Of a stretch of DNA of 64,000 nucleotides, positions 1 through 9,221 are shown one piece after another; position 1 is the stretch's first letter; every line of letters begins with the position of its first letter. Both the position numbers and the translations under genes were made by a program. The notes beneath the pieces were generated by a model, which did not search any database, was not told the origin of the DNA, and saw only the letters and a list, made by a program, of their open reading frames with translations. Source of the DNA: Marinobacter denitrificans. GTDB lineage: Bacteria; Pseudomonadota; Gammaproteobacteria; Pseudomonadales; Oleiphilaceae. The DNA lies in contig NZ_VMHN01000007.1 of the NCBI RefSeq assembly GCF_008795955.1, forward strand, positions 124,001 to 188,000. The letters run 5' to 3'.

Positions 1-1029
1 ATGGCCTGGAAGCGCATCAAGCATCCGAGCGAAATCGTCAATGTGGGCGATGAGATCAGTGTCAAGGTGCTGAAGTTTGACCGTGAGCGTAACCGCGTAT
101 CACTGGGTCTGAAGCAGCTGGGTGAAGATCCCTGGGTTGATATCAAGGGTCGTTATCCGGAAGGCACCAAGGTTACTGCACGTGTAACCAATCTGACTGA
201 CTACGGCTGCTTTGCCGAGCTGGAAGAAGGTGTTGAAGGTCTGGTTCACGTTTCCGAAATGGATTGGACCAACAAGAACATCCATCCGTCCAAGGTCGTT
301 CAGGTTGGCGACGAAGTGGGTGTGATGATTCTGGATATTGACGAAGAGCGTCGTCGTATTTCCCTGGGTATCAAGCAGTGTGTGGCCAATCCCTGGGAAG
401 ATTTCTCCAGCAGGTTCAACAAGGGCGACCGTATCTCCGGCAAGATCAAGTCAATCACTGACTTTGGTATCTTCATCGGACTGGACGGTGGCATCGATGG
501 TCTGGTTCACCTGTCAGACATCAGCTGGAACGAAACTGGCGAAGAAGCCGTTCGTGAATACAAGAAGGGCGACGAAGTTGAAACCGTTATCCTGTCTGTT
601 GATCCCGAGCGTGAGCGTATCTCCCTGGGCATCAAGCAGCTGGAAAGCGATCCGTTCGCCGAGTTTGTACAGCTGAACGACAAGGGCTCCATTGTTAAGG
701 GCACGGTATCCGCTGTAGACGCAAAAGCAGCGACTATCACCCTGAACGACGAAGTTGAAGCTGTTCTGAAAGCCTCCGAAATCAGCCGTGACCGTGTTGA
801 AGATGCACGCAATGCGCTGAACGAAGGCGACGAAGTTGAAGCCAAGATTATCAGCATCGACCGTAAGAACCGCGTCATCAACCTGTCTGTGAAGTCGAAG
901 GATGTTGAAGACGACAAGCAGGCACTGGAAGGTGTACGTGCGAAGACGGCTGAATCCTCCTCTGGTGCGACCACTATCGGTGATCTCATCAAGGAGCAGA
1001 TGCAGCAACAAAACGCCAACAAGGAGTAA
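1..1029 (+). CDS. rpsA: 30S ribosomal protein S1, C-terminal part (5' end outside window)
   Basis: S1 is the large RNA-binding protein of the 30S subunit that recruits mRNA. The 342 codons visible begin inside the protein: the first residues ([16 protein letters not shown]) lie within an S1 repeat, so the ATG at base 1 is an internal methionine. Three complete S1 (OB-fold) repeats follow at about residues 47-117, 134-204 and 221-293, each ending in an RISLGIKQ-like motif, then a polar tail. Full-length family members are about 555 residues, so roughly 215 are missing. A strong terminator follows directly, separating rpsA from ihfB. Confidence 0.97.
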   Translation: MAWKRIKHPSEIVNVGDEISVKVLKFDRERNRVSLGLKQLGEDPWVDIKGRYPEGTKVTARVTNLTDYGCFAELEEGVEGLVHVSEMDWTNKNIHPSKVVQVGDEVGVMILDIDEERRRISLGIKQCVANPWEDFSSRFNKGDRISGKIKSITDFGIFIGLDGGIDGLVHLSDISWNETGEEAVREYKKGDEVETVILSVDPERERISLGIKQLESDPFAEFVQLNDKGSIVKGTVSAVDAKAATITLNDEVEAVLKASEISRDRVEDARNALNEGDEVEAKIISIDRKNRVINLSVKSKDVEDDKQALEGVRAKTAESSSGATTIGDLIKEQMQQQNANKE

Positions 1030-1045
1030 GATTTCCGGTTGGTAT

Positions 1046-1077
1046 AAAAAAACGGGCTCTAAGAGCCCGTTTTTTTT
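1046..1077. terminator. Intrinsic terminator after rpsA
   Basis: A perfect 9-bp stem (ACGGGCTCT / AGAGCCCGT, positions 1052-1060 and 1062-1070) has a single-base loop as drawn and is followed by eight T residues. A run of A precedes it, so it could also work on the opposite strand. It starts 17 bases after the rpsA stop. Confidence 0.93.
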
Positions 1078-1160
1078 GTGTTTTTTTCTGGTTTGGCTAA
1101 ACTAGAGCCAAGGAGCTGGTAACCGGCTATCCGATAATAATGTGAAGAGGGATGAGCCCA

Positions 1161-1457
1161 ATGACAAAATCTGAACTGGTAGAGCTGATTGCGTCCAAAC
1201 AGACGCAGCTTTCAGTGAAGGATGTGGAACTGGCTGTGAAAACCATCATAGAACATATGTCCCAGTCACTGGCAGATGGCCAGCGAATTGAAATCCGTGG
1301 TTTTGGCAGTTTTTCACTGCACCATCGGGCGGCCAGAACCGGGCGAAACCCCAAGACCGGTGAGGCTGTTCAGTTACCAGCTAAATTTGTTCCGCACTTC
1401 AAACCTGGTAAGGAGTTGCGGGAACAGGTCAATGACAGTCTGAAAAAGGGTTTCTGA
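1161..1457 (+). CDS. ihfB: Integration host factor subunit beta
   Basis: Beta subunit of the IHF heterodimer, which bends DNA sharply at specific sites. The 98-residue product begins [10 protein letters not shown] as in other IhfB proteins and has the HU/IHF fold, with the conserved IEIRGFGSF segment and the RNPKTGE beta-arm whose proline intercalates into DNA. An in-frame ATG nine bases upstream (1152) would add MSP, but it sits almost on the purine-rich AAGAGGG at 1143-1150, so 1161 is preferred. The rpsA-ihfB-lapA-lapB-pyrF order is common in gammaproteobacteria. Confidence 0.96.
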   Translation: MTKSELVELIASKQTQLSVKDVELAVKTIIEHMSQSLADGQRIEIRGFGSFSLHHRAARTGRNPKTGEAVQLPAKFVPHFKPGKELREQVNDSLKKGF

Positions 1458-1529
1458 TTACCCTTTACATGGAAAGTTTTTAACCAGGTCCTGGTCTAGA
1501 CGATCAGGCCCGCGTGGAGCGTTGCGACT

Positions 1530-1832
1530 ATGGCCGGATTACAGAAGGTCCTTCTTATTCTGCTGGTTTTGTTTCTGGTTCTGGTGGCCCTTGTTTTTTC
1601 CCTTAATAATCAGATGGCGGTGTCCCTCAACTTTCTCCTTTTCGAGACCCAGCCCCACGGGGTTGCGGTCTGGATTATTATGTCTTTCGTGATCGGTGCT
1701 TTGATCGGAGTTCTGATTACCATGCTTGCAACCGTTCGCACATCGGTTTCCCGCCGTAACCTTGAGAAACGACTTGCTCGTACCGAGCAGGCATTGGAGA
1801 AATCCAGGGCCCAGAACGACCGGACGCTTTGA
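1530..1832 (+). CDS. lapA: LapA (DUF1049) inner-membrane protein
   Basis: Small inner-membrane protein of 100 residues with two hydrophobic segments (about residues 5-25 and 45-68) and a charged, probably coiled-coil tail (about 75-98). Length, topology and position immediately before lapB identify it as the LapA domain family. In E. coli, LapA and LapB act together in lipopolysaccharide assembly control. The stop overlaps the lapB start (TGATG), indicating translational coupling. Confidence 0.93.
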   Translation: MAGLQKVLLILLVLFLVLVALVFSLNNQMAVSLNFLLFETQPHGVAVWIIMSFVIGALIGVLITMLATVRTSVSRRNLEKRLARTEQALEKSRAQNDRTL

Positions 1833-3001
1833 TGGATATAGTGCTTCAGTGGCTGCTATTGACGATTGCGGTAGCTGCAGGTTGGTTTGTCGGGCGCATG
1901 GGCAATACCAGGGATCGCTCGAAAACGGCCATCTCGAGTGAAGAGTCGGTCAAGGATCGTTTGCAGTTTTTGTTTACCAATTATTCCGACCAGGCCGTCG
2001 AGAATTTTGTCCAATCCCTGGCCGTCAACAAGGAGACGGTTGGTCTGCATCTGTCGATCGGTGCGCATTTTCGGCATAAGGGTGAGACCGATCGCGCTAT
2101 CCTGATTCACCAGAATCTCCTGGCCCGCCCAGAACTGCCATCACGTTATTCCCAGCAAGTAACCTACGAACTCGCCATTGACTATCTGAATGCAGGCCTG
2201 CTGGACCGGGCAGAAGCGCTGCTCCATCAGCTGATGGGAGACAGGGAGTATGGCCGCAAAGCCTCGCTGCAACTGATTGAGCTCTACCAGCAGGAGAAGG
2301 AGTGGGGCAAGGCCGGCCAGGTAGCCCGAACCCTGACAACCGGCGACCATGATCCGGGAATGTACAAGATGCTGGCCTACATCACCTGCGAAATCGCGGA
2401 AGATGCCCTCAAACATGACGACCGCTGGAAGGCCCAGAAGCTGACCAAGGAAGCGCTGGAATATGACAGTTCCTGTGTCCGGGCCACCTTTATCCTGATG
2501 AAACTCCTTGTTCGCCAGGGTAATTACCGGGATGCGGCCAATCAGAGTCTGAAGGTTTTTGATCAGAACCCCGAGTTCAGTTCTGAGGCGGTGGACCGCT
2601 TGATGAAACTCGAGCGGGAGCATGGTGACGTAGGGCGCCTGGTGAAGAAGCTCGGAAAGTTCTACGAAGCCTGGCCCAGCACCAGCCTGTTGCTGGCATT
2701 GGTGGAAGCCGTTGAACGTACCTCAGGCCGAATGGCAGCCATTGAGCTGCTGCGCCGCGAGCTGGAAATTCGGCCCAGTGTGCGGGGCCTGTTGCGCCTG
2801 GTGGAACTGGCCGGCTACGAAAAGGGCATGACAACGGACGAAGGCCGCCTTGTCAGCCGCATCGGCCACCTGATTCTGGCAAACCGGCCGGTGTACCGGT
2901 GTGTAAACTGTGGCTTCTCGGGCCAGCAGCTCCACTGGTTGTGTCCGAGCTGCAAGCAATGGGAAACCGTTCGCCCGATCCAGGGTGTGGAAGCCGAATA
3001 A
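1832..3001 (+). CDS. lapB: LPS assembly protein LapB (YciM), TPR protein with rubredoxin-like C terminus
   Basis: LapB is an inner-membrane-anchored TPR protein that, in E. coli, regulates FtsH-mediated degradation of LpxC and so the rate of lipid A synthesis. The 389-residue product has an N-terminal membrane anchor (residues 3-20), tandem TPR-like helices through about residue 335, and a C-terminal metal-binding knuckle with CxxC pairs at about 357/360 and 371/374, the family hallmark. The ATG at 1832 overlaps the lapA stop; a TTG three bases upstream is also in frame but less likely. Confidence 0.95.
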   Translation: MDIVLQWLLLTIAVAAGWFVGRMGNTRDRSKTAISSEESVKDRLQFLFTNYSDQAVENFVQSLAVNKETVGLHLSIGAHFRHKGETDRAILIHQNLLARPELPSRYSQQVTYELAIDYLNAGLLDRAEALLHQLMGDREYGRKASLQLIELYQQEKEWGKAGQVARTLTTGDHDPGMYKMLAYITCEIAEDALKHDDRWKAQKLTKEALEYDSSCVRATFILMKLLVRQGNYRDAANQSLKVFDQNPEFSSEAVDRLMKLEREHGDVGRLVKKLGKFYEAWPSTSLLLALVEAVERTSGRMAAIELLRRELEIRPSVRGLLRLVELAGYEKGMTTDEGRLVSRIGHLILANRPVYRCVNCGFSGQQLHWLCPSCKQWETVRPIQGVEAE

Positions 3002-3034
3002 CCCGAATTTACGACACTCTGCAGGAAACCGACT

Positions 3035-3745
3035 GTGCTAACCCCCGATAATCCTCGAATCATTGTTGCCCTGGACTTCCCTTCCGACCAGCCTGCTTTT
3101 GCCCTGGCTGACCAACTTGACCCGGCAAAATGCCGACTGAAAGTAGGGAAAGAACTCTTTACCCGATCCGGCCCGGACCTGGTTCGCAAGCTTCAGGGGC
3201 GCGGTTTTGATGTCTTTCTGGATCTCAAGTTTCACGACATTCCCAATACCACGTCGGCAGCGGTAGCGGCCGCCGCTGAGCTGGGTGTCTGGATGGTTAA
3301 CGTGCACGCCTCCGGCGGTGAAAAAATGATGGCCGCCTGCCGCGACCGGCTGGAAGCCTTCGGTAAGGACCGGCCGTTGTTGATTGCGGTCACGGTGCTG
3401 ACCAGCATGGGTGCGGATGATCTCGCCGGTATCGGCATCACGGATTCCCCGGAGGCCCAGGTGTCCCGCCTGGCAACCCTGACCCGTAACTGCGGCCTGG
3501 ACGGCGTCGTCTGTTCAGCGCAGGAGGCTCCGGCGTTAAAAGCCGAGCAGGGTGCCGACTTCAAACTGGTCACTCCCGGCATCCGCCCGTTGTCTGCCGA
3601 CAAAGGCGACCAACAACGCATCATGACCCCCACGGACGCCCTCAAAGCCGGTTCCGACTACCTGGTCATCGGCCGCCCGATAACCCAGGCTACCGACCCT
3701 CTGGCTGCGTTGGAGGCTATTCATGCTGAGGTGGTTGGGCTCTGA
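3035..3745 (+). CDS. pyrF: Orotidine 5'-phosphate decarboxylase
   Basis: Converts OMP to UMP in the last step of pyrimidine synthesis. The 236-residue TIM-barrel protein carries the catalytic [10 protein letters not shown] motif with D63, K65 and D68, the N-terminal VALDFP strand and the C-terminal GRPI phosphate-binding motif. The start is GTG at 3035, preceded by CAGGAAAC about seven bases upstream. It is the last gene of the cluster that begins with ihfB. pyrD, which acts just before it in the pathway, is also in this window but 8.5 kb away. Confidence 0.97.
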   Translation: MLTPDNPRIIVALDFPSDQPAFALADQLDPAKCRLKVGKELFTRSGPDLVRKLQGRGFDVFLDLKFHDIPNTTSAAVAAAAELGVWMVNVHASGGEKMMAACRDRLEAFGKDRPLLIAVTVLTSMGADDLAGIGITDSPEAQVSRLATLTRNCGLDGVVCSAQEAPALKAEQGADFKLVTPGIRPLSADKGDQQRIMTPTDALKAGSDYLVIGRPITQATDPLAALEAIHAEVVGL

Positions 3746-3820
3746 CACTGTGGAATCTGGTCTAGTTCGGCCCTGGCCTGCTGGTGTGGTGCGCTTTAGC
3801 CTGCTGGTAACGGTGCTACG

Positions 3821-3926
3821 GCGGGGTAAAACTGCCTTCCCGAAAAACGCTACAAGCACGTCCGTGTGCGCTTGGGCTCCGCCATCCCTGGCTCCGCACA
3901 TTTTCGGGAAGGCAGTTCTACCCCGC
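3821..3926 (-). repeat. Palindromic repeat, family copy A
   Basis: About 106 bp. The arms 3821-3846 and 3901-3926 pair over 26 bp with one mismatch. Read on the minus strand the inside holds a core shared with copies B, C and D: GCGGAGCCAGGGATGGCG followed by a second small hairpin (GCAC..GTGC) and AGCG. The first core differs by one base from the other copies. It lies between pyrF and tRNA-Asn, inverted relative to copy B. Short open frames across it are products of the palindrome. The whole 3746-4254 gap holds only copies A and B and a tRNA terminator. Confidence 0.85.
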
Positions 3927-4036
3927 CGGTTCCGGCCTCTGGAGTTATCGCCATAACAATGTAGGTCGGGTCGGCGTGATCAAACCCATATTTGCCTGCG
4001 AATCAGTCAAGCGATATCTGAAATGTTTAAACCGGT

Positions 4037-4138
4037 GCGGTGGGGCCTCCCTCACAAAAATGTGCGGAGCCATGGATGGCGGAGCTCAAGCGTACATGGA
4101 TGTACTCGAAGCGGTTTTTGTGAGGGAGGCCCCACCGC
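4037..4138 (+). repeat. Palindromic repeat, family copy B
   Basis: About 102 bp. Arms 4037-4060 and 4115-4138 are a perfect 24-bp inverted repeat. The core reads GCGGAGCCATGGATGGCG then GTACATGGATGTAC, two adjacent mini-hairpins (GCCAT/ATGGC and GTACAT/ATGTAC). Arm sequence is unrelated to copy A although the core is nearly the same. It lies 110 bp from copy A in the opposite orientation. Confidence 0.88.
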
Positions 4139-4211
4139 GCCGAGCACCAACTAGCAGGCTAGGGCAAGACCAGCAGGCCAGGGCCGAAGCCAAAACAAAA
4201 GAACCAAAACG

Positions 4212-4246
4212 AAAAAAGCCGCCAATCCAGAGGACTAGCGGCTTTT
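4212..4246 (-). terminator. Terminator of the first tRNA-Asn gene
   Basis: AAAAGCCGC (4214-4222) pairs with GCGGCTTTT (4238-4246). Read on the minus strand the stem ends in a run of six T. It lies nine bases downstream of the tRNA 3' end. Confidence 0.85.
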
Positions 4247-4254
4247 CGGAATAG

Positions 4255-4330
4255 TGGCTCCCCGAGCTGGGCTCGAACCAGCGACAAACGGATTAACAGT
4301 CCGTTGCTCTACCAACTGAGCTATCGGGGA
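4255..4330 (-). tRNA. tRNA-Asn (GUU), copy 1
   Basis: A 76-nt cloverleaf with encoded CCA. The acceptor stem is TCCCCGA/TCGGGGA, the D arm has AGCTCAGTTGGTAGAGC, the anticodon loop is CTGTTAA with anticodon GTT (4295-4297 on the plus strand), and the T arm contains GGTTCGAGCC. A consensus-like promoter lies upstream (4355-4383) and a terminator downstream. The gene is identical over its 76 bases to the copy at 18815-18890. Confidence 0.98.
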
Positions 4331-4354
4331 ACGTCGTCATGTGACGAGGCGCGT

Positions 4355-4383
4355 ATATTAAGGTTACCCCAACGCCTCGTCAA
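4355..4383 (-). promoter_or_regulatory. Sigma-70 promoter of tRNA-Asn copy 1, overlapping a stem-loop after aspC
   Basis: On the minus strand TTGACG (4383-4378), a 17-base spacer and TAATAT (4360-4355) stand 25 bases before the mature tRNA. An inverted repeat GACGAGGCG/CGCCTCGTC (4343-4351 and 4373-4381) overlaps the promoter and lies 19 bases after the aminotransferase stop, so it may also end that transcript. The double role is inference. Confidence 0.8.
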
Positions 4384-4399
4384 CCCCTTGCCAACAATT

Positions 4400-5584
4400 T
4401 TACCCGAGGGCCTTTTTCAGGCGTTCAATGGCCTGCTTCAGGGTATCCAGGCTGGTGGCGAAGCTCAGGCGCATATGGCCCGGTGCGCCAAAGGCGGAGC
4501 CCGGTACCAGGGCAACGCCTGCTTCCTTCAGCAGTTTCTCGGCAAATTCCACATCATTGCTGACATCAGATTCAGCATCAATAGCACCCTGGAAACTCGG
4601 GAACACATAGAAAGTGCCGTCGCCATGCAGGCACTCAACGCCGGGCAGGGCGTTCAGGGCTTCTACCAGGTAGTCGTGGCGCTCCTTGAAAGCCGTAACC
4701 ATTTCCTGCACACAATCCTGCGGGCCGTCCAGGGCGGCTGTCGCGGCTGCCTGGGAGATGGACGCCGGATTGGAGGTGCTCTGGGACTGGATTTTCTTCA
4801 TGGCACCGATGATCTTCGCCGGGCCTGCGGCGTAGCCGATGCGCCAGCCAGTCATGGAATAAGCCTTGGAAACGCCGTTCAGAACGAAGGTGCGGTCATA
4901 CAACTCCGGTGTGGCGTTCAGAATGTTGCAGAACGGCTGGCCGGTCCAGAGGATAGGTTCGTACATGTCGTCGGTGGCGATCATGATTTGCGGGTGCTTT
5001 TTCAGCACTTCGCCAATCGCTTTCAGCTCGTCCAGGCTGTAGGCCATACCGCTGGGGTTGGACGGGCTGTTGATCACGAACAGGCGGGTACGCTCGGTGA
5101 TGGCGTTTTCCAGCTGTTCCGGGGTGATCTTGAAGCGGGTTTCGGCCCCGGTTTCGATGATCACCGGCTTGCCTTCGGCGACCAGTACCATATCAGGGTA
5201 GGAAACCCAGTAGGGCGCCGGGATAATGGCTTCGTCGCCCTTGTTCAGGGTAGCCAGGGCCAGGTTGAAAAAGCTCTGTTTGCCACCACTGCTTACCAGG
5301 ATCTGGTTGGCTTCGTATTCCAGGCCGTTGTCCCGTTTGAACTTGGCAATGATCGCCTTCTTCAGGGCCGGCGTACCATCCACGGCTGTGTACTTGGTCT
5401 GGCCGTTGTTGATAGCTTCGATGGCTGCCTGCTTGATGTGAGCGGGCGTATCAAAGTCCGGCTCGCCGGCACCAAGGCCAATAATGTCCTGGCCAGCAGC
5501 GCGCAGTTCTGCGGCTTTGTTGGTCACTGCGAGAGTGGGGGATGGCTTGATTGCCTGTACTCGGCTGGAAAGTTGAAGGTCCAA
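4400..5584 (-). CDS. Pyridoxal-phosphate aspartate aminotransferase, class I (AspC-like)
   Basis: Transfers the amino group between aspartate and 2-oxoglutarate, giving oxaloacetate and glutamate; cytosolic PLP enzyme. The 394-residue protein has the N-terminal GAGEPDFDTP segment, the NPSG motif (N176), the PLP lysine K240 in SKAYSMTGWR, and the C-terminal MRLSFA arginine that binds the substrate carboxylate. It resembles the Igamma-type enzymes of Thermus, Bacillus and Pseudomonas rather than E. coli AspC. It lies just upstream of tRNA-Asn on the same strand. Aspartate specificity is family inference; prephenate or other dicarboxylate substrates are possible. Confidence 0.93.
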   Translation of the reverse strand: MDLQLSSRVQAIKPSPTLAVTNKAAELRAAGQDIIGLGAGEPDFDTPAHIKQAAIEAINNGQTKYTAVDGTPALKKAIIAKFKRDNGLEYEANQILVSSGGKQSFFNLALATLNKGDEAIIPAPYWVSYPDMVLVAEGKPVIIETGAETRFKITPEQLENAITERTRLFVINSPSNPSGMAYSLDELKAIGEVLKKHPQIMIATDDMYEPILWTGQPFCNILNATPELYDRTFVLNGVSKAYSMTGWRIGYAAGPAKIIGAMKKIQSQSTSNPASISQAAATAALDGPQDCVQEMVTAFKERHDYLVEALNALPGVECLHGDGTFYVFPSFQGAIDAESDVSNDVEFAEKLLKEAGVALVPGSAFGAPGHMRLSFATSLDTLKQAIERLKKALG

Positions 5585-5742
5585 CTTGCGCTCCTTAAAG
5601 CTGCGTCTGATTAGGGCTCGGGCGGCTGAGAGGTAGTGGATTACACCATGTTCAGACCGCCCTGGATGCCACAGATGGTATCATGAAGCCCGCGTGACGA
5701 TAAGTTTCTCTAACCCGATCGAACAGAGGATGTCTTCTGACT

Positions 5743-7806
5743 ATGGCCACTTCAGAAACTGGCGCGCTGATGAAAGACGGCGCGTTCAAGGTGGATTCCC
5801 CGTTTCAGCCTGCTGGCGATCAGCCCAAAGCGATCGAAGGCCTGGTGGACGGCATCCATTCCGGCCTTGCTCATCAGACACTGCTGGGTGTGACCGGCTC
5901 GGGCAAGACGTTCACCATTGCCAATGTTATCCAGCAGGTGCAGCGGCCAACCATCATCATGGCCCACAACAAAACGCTTGCGGCCCAGTTGTATGGGGAG
6001 TTCCGGGAATTCTTTCCGGACAATGCGGTAGAGTATTTCGTTTCCTATTACGACTATTATCAGCCGGAAGCCTATGTTCCTTCGTCCGACACCTTTATTG
6101 AAAAAGACGCGTCCATCAACGAGCACATAGAACAGATGCGCCTCTCTGCCACCAAGGCACTGCTGGAGCGGCCAGACGCGATTATTGTGGCAACGGTTTC
6201 CTCTATCTATGGTCTGGGTGACCCTCAGTCCTACCTGAAAATGATGCTCCACCTGGACCGGGGCGATCAGATCGACCAACGCTACATTCTCCGGCGGCTG
6301 GCTGAACTGCAGTACACCCGCAACGATATCGAATTTCACCGGGCCAATTACCGGGTGCGTGGTGATGTGATTGACGTGTTTCCTGCGGAATCCGAGAAAG
6401 AGGCTATCCGCATTGAACTGTTCGATGACGAAGTGGAAAATCTCAGCTACTTCGATCCCTTGACGGGCGAGGTGCTGCGCCGGGTACCACGGGTGACCAT
6501 TTACCCCAAGTCCCACTATGTCACTCCAAGACAGACGGTGCTGGACGCGGTGGAGCACATCAAGGTGGAACTGGACGGGCGCCTGCAGCAACTGCGTGAT
6601 AACAACCGCCTGGTGGAAGCCCAGCGCCTGGAAGAACGCACCCGCTACGACATCGAAATGATGCTGGAGCTGGGCTACTGCAACGGTATCGAGAACTACT
6701 CACGCTATCTTTCCGGGCGCCGGCCGGGCGAGGCACCGCCCACATTGTTCGATTACCTGCCGCCCAACGCGTTGCTGGTGGTGGACGAATCCCACGTGAC
6801 TATTCCGCAAATTGGCGCCATGTATAAAGGCGACCGGTCTCGCAAGGAAACACTGGTGGAGTACGGTTTCAGGCTGCCTTCAGCACTGGATAACCGGCCC
6901 ATGCGTTTTGACGAGTGGGAGCGGATCGCGCCCCAGATGCTGTTTGTTTCTGCTACCCCCGGCAACTACGAAGCCGAACATTCAGGGCAGGTTGTGGAAC
7001 AGGTGGTCCGGCCCACCGGCCTGCTGGACCCGGAAATCGAAGTTCGCCCGGCGTCTACCCAGGTGGACGACCTGCTCTCGGAGATCCGCCTGCGCACCAA
7101 TGTCAACGAACGGGTGCTGGTGACCACGCTGACCAAGCGCATGGCGGAAGACCTTACTGACTTCCTGATGGAACACGACATCCGCGTGCGCTACCTGCAT
7201 TCGGACATCGATACGGTGGAGCGTGTCGAGATTATCCGGGATCTGCGCCGGGGTGAGTTTGACGTATTGGTGGGGATAAACCTGCTGCGGGAAGGGCTGG
7301 ATATGCCGGAAGTGTCGCTGGTTACCATCCTCGATGCCGATAAGGAGGGCTTCCTGCGTTCGGAACGCTCCCTGATTCAAACCATTGGCCGCGCCGCCCG
7401 TAACCTCCACGGCAAGGCGATTCTCTACGGCGACAGGATCACCGGCTCCATGCAGCGGGCGATTGACGAAACTGAGCGTCGCCGAGCCAAACAGGCCGCG
7501 CATAACGAAGAGCACGGCATTACGCCTCAGGGTCTGAACAAGAAGATTGCGGATATTATGGAGGGTGCCAGCGGCGGCGGTGGTCGCGGCCGTCGCAAGG
7601 CGGAGCGTCCCGGGGAGAAGGCTGCCGAAGAGGCAGAAAGGTACCGTGCGAAGACGGGTAACCGTTCTCCGGAGGAGATCCTCAAGGAAATCACTCGCCT
7701 GGAAGACGATATGTACAAGGCCGCCGCCGACCTGGATTTCGAGACGGCTGCGCGGTTGCGGGATGATATATCTGAGCTTAAAGAGGCAGCTTTGCGGACT
7801 GGCTAG
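5743..7806 (+). CDS. uvrB: Excinuclease ABC subunit B
   Basis: UvrB is the damage-verifying helicase-like subunit of nucleotide excision repair. The 687-residue protein has Walker A GVTGSGKT (about 49-56), the beta-hairpin region [12 protein letters not shown] that clamps the DNA strand, helicase motifs including the DESH box (VVDESH), motif VI-like QTIGRAARN, and a C-terminal UVR domain (about 645-680) that binds UvrC. The ATG at 5743 follows AGAGGA about 13 bases upstream. I saw no LexA box of the form CTGT-N8-ACAG in the 158-bp upstream gap, so SOS control is not evident here. Confidence 0.98.
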   Translation: MATSETGALMKDGAFKVDSPFQPAGDQPKAIEGLVDGIHSGLAHQTLLGVTGSGKTFTIANVIQQVQRPTIIMAHNKTLAAQLYGEFREFFPDNAVEYFVSYYDYYQPEAYVPSSDTFIEKDASINEHIEQMRLSATKALLERPDAIIVATVSSIYGLGDPQSYLKMMLHLDRGDQIDQRYILRRLAELQYTRNDIEFHRANYRVRGDVIDVFPAESEKEAIRIELFDDEVENLSYFDPLTGEVLRRVPRVTIYPKSHYVTPRQTVLDAVEHIKVELDGRLQQLRDNNRLVEAQRLEERTRYDIEMMLELGYCNGIENYSRYLSGRRPGEAPPTLFDYLPPNALLVVDESHVTIPQIGAMYKGDRSRKETLVEYGFRLPSALDNRPMRFDEWERIAPQMLFVSATPGNYEAEHSGQVVEQVVRPTGLLDPEIEVRPASTQVDDLLSEIRLRTNVNERVLVTTLTKRMAEDLTDFLMEHDIRVRYLHSDIDTVERVEIIRDLRRGEFDVLVGINLLREGLDMPEVSLVTILDADKEGFLRSERSLIQTIGRAARNLHGKAILYGDRITGSMQRAIDETERRRAKQAAHNEEHGITPQGLNKKIADIMEGASGGGGRGRRKAERPGEKAAEEAERYRAKTGNRSPEEILKEITRLEDDMYKAAADLDFETAARLRDDISELKEAALRTG

Positions 7807-7811
7807 TGGTT

Positions 7812-7839
7812 GTCGGATTACGGCTTTGCCTGATCCGAC
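7812..7839. repeat. REP-like hairpin between uvrB and the convergent gene
   Basis: GTCGGAT (7812-7818) pairs with ATCCGAC (7833-7839) around a 14-base centre that contains a further GGC/GCC pair. It starts six bases after the uvrB stop. The convergent GNAT-C39 gene reads through most of the hairpin and takes its TAA stop from it (7818-7820). The form resembles REP-type intergenic palindromes; only one copy was noticed in this window. Confidence 0.55.
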
Positions 7840-8978
7840 CTACGTGGCGGCGAAGCGGTCTGGCCGTCCCGTTTGGGCCCGACAATAACCGCCGCCTGCA
7901 GCGGCTGGTTCTTGCCATAGCGGGACATGCGGTCGAACACCCGACGGTCTACCGGCAGATACTGTTTGTCGGCGACTGTTTCGCCGATGTCTGTATCAAT
8001 CTCCGGGTCGTGCAGGTAGACAAACTGGTCGTCGATGGCGCACACCGTCACCCAATGGGGAACGCGGCTGCGATTGAGTTGCCAGGTGCTGATCAGGATG
8101 ATCGGAACCCGACCGTCGTGAAGGGCCGCCTGCATGCCATCCAGGGTGAGCGGGTCGTGGTGGAGTTCGATGCCGGTCTGGCCAATGTCATAGAGAAACC
8201 CCTCGTGCACCAGCTCCAGAACCCGTTTCTTGTCCTCATTGCGCACCGTGTCCTTGAATAACGCCCCTTCCTTGCTGATATAAGCGCTGGCATGAAACCC
8301 ACGATGCCAGGCTGCCAGTGCCAGGCCGTGTGGGCCGCAGCCGCCGTGGCCGGCGAGCATGAAGATGGTGGTGGCTTCGCGCCAGAGCTTGAGCTCTTCG
8401 AGGGTGGTCATCATCTGCTGCTCGTCGAGCGTTGCCATGGCCATAATCAGAGCCGCCGGGCCGCAGGAAAATTCCGTAGTCTGGGGGTAGTAGGGCACTT
8501 CCGGAAATTCCCGGGACGGCTCATAGAACAGAATGCGGCGTTCAAAACGCAGGGCAGTGCCATGGTCTTCGTAATAGTCTCTTAGGGTGCCGAACTGGCG
8601 GTAACCCAGGCGCTGGTACAACCGGATCGCCGGGGCGTTGTCCTCGCGAACTTCCAGCCGCATGACGATGCGGCCGGCCTCTACCGCAGCCGCTTCAGCT
8701 TCGCGGACCAGTCGTTCGCCAATATTGCGCCCGCGTTCAGAGGGTGACACCGCAATGGAATAGATTCGCGCCAGTCTGGTGGCCAGGCTCATCAGCACCA
8801 GGCAATAACCCACCAGTTCCTCCCCGGCCACGGCGACAATCAGGCGGTCCCGGGGCATGTCCAGAAAACGGCGGAAGCTACGCCGTGAAATCCGGTCCTC
8901 GGTGAAGCAGCGGTTTTCCAGCTTAACCAACGCGTCCAGGTCTTCGCCGGTGGCGTGACGAAATTCAAGTGATGTCAT
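7818..8978 (-). CDS. GNAT acetyltransferase fused to a C39-like cysteine peptidase
   Basis: A 386-residue two-domain protein. Residues 1-155 form a RimI-like GNAT N-acetyltransferase (SIAVSPSERGRNIGERLV acetyl-CoA loop, then ARLYQRLGY-type C-terminal strand, here IRLYQRLGY). Residues 160-365 match the papain-like C39 peptidase fold with a candidate triad: C172 in TTEFSCGPAA, H308 in VPHWV and D324 in LHDPE. There is no signal peptide, so both domains should be cytosolic. The start at 8978 (MTSLEF) is chosen because the upstream extension has no family resemblance. It is divergent from the ATP-grasp gene at 9222, a pairing that suggests joint work on a peptide or protein substrate; the substrate is unknown. 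Confidence 0.85.
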   Translation of the reverse strand: MTSLEFRHATGEDLDALVKLENRCFTEDRISRRSFRRFLDMPRDRLIVAVAGEELVGYCLVLMSLATRLARIYSIAVSPSERGRNIGERLVREAEAAAVEAGRIVMRLEVREDNAPAIRLYQRLGYRQFGTLRDYYEDHGTALRFERRILFYEPSREFPEVPYYPQTTEFSCGPAALIMAMATLDEQQMMTTLEELKLWREATTIFMLAGHGGCGPHGLALAAWHRGFHASAYISKEGALFKDTVRNEDKKRVLELVHEGFLYDIGQTGIELHHDPLTLDGMQAALHDGRVPIILISTWQLNRSRVPHWVTVCAIDDQFVYLHDPEIDTDIGETVADKQYLPVDRRVFDRMSRYGKNQPLQAAVIVGPKRDGQTASPPRRSDQAKP

Positions 8979-9221
8979 AGTCTCGGGACTCTGGGTGACG
9001 CAAAAGTGGCGGCTTAGCCGGTTGCAGCTCTGGCGGCTATTATGAGTGAGTGCCGTCATTGCCGGTAGCGCGCAATTATGCGTAAAAGCACGCATTTCCT
9101 GCTAATTGTAGGTCAGGAGTTTCCGGCGTATTGTTGCGACATTGTACAGGCCCGGCTGACAGGCGGTTGCCCTGTTTTATTGTCCGCTATCCGGCACTGC
9201 CTTCATGGAGGAATGTTATTG

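Noticed and set aside
3723-4254. Two open frames of 77 and 92 codons between pyrF and tRNA-Asn
   Set aside because: Both read through palindromic repeats A and B; their residues follow from the repeat sequence and no ribosome-binding site or family resemblance was seen.
4304-5614. 436-codon plus-strand open frame
   Set aside because: It lies antisense to the aminotransferase gene, begins inside tRNA-Asn, and its product is low-complexity with no recognised motif.
5585-5742. LexA/SOS box upstream of uvrB
   Set aside because: No CTGT-N8-ACAG match on either strand; the nearest, CTGGATGCCACAG, has wrong spacing.
9078-9221. N-terminal extension of the ATP-grasp protein by 48 residues
   Set aside because: Resembles translated intergenic DNA; the strong GGAGGAA site points to the ATG at 9222.
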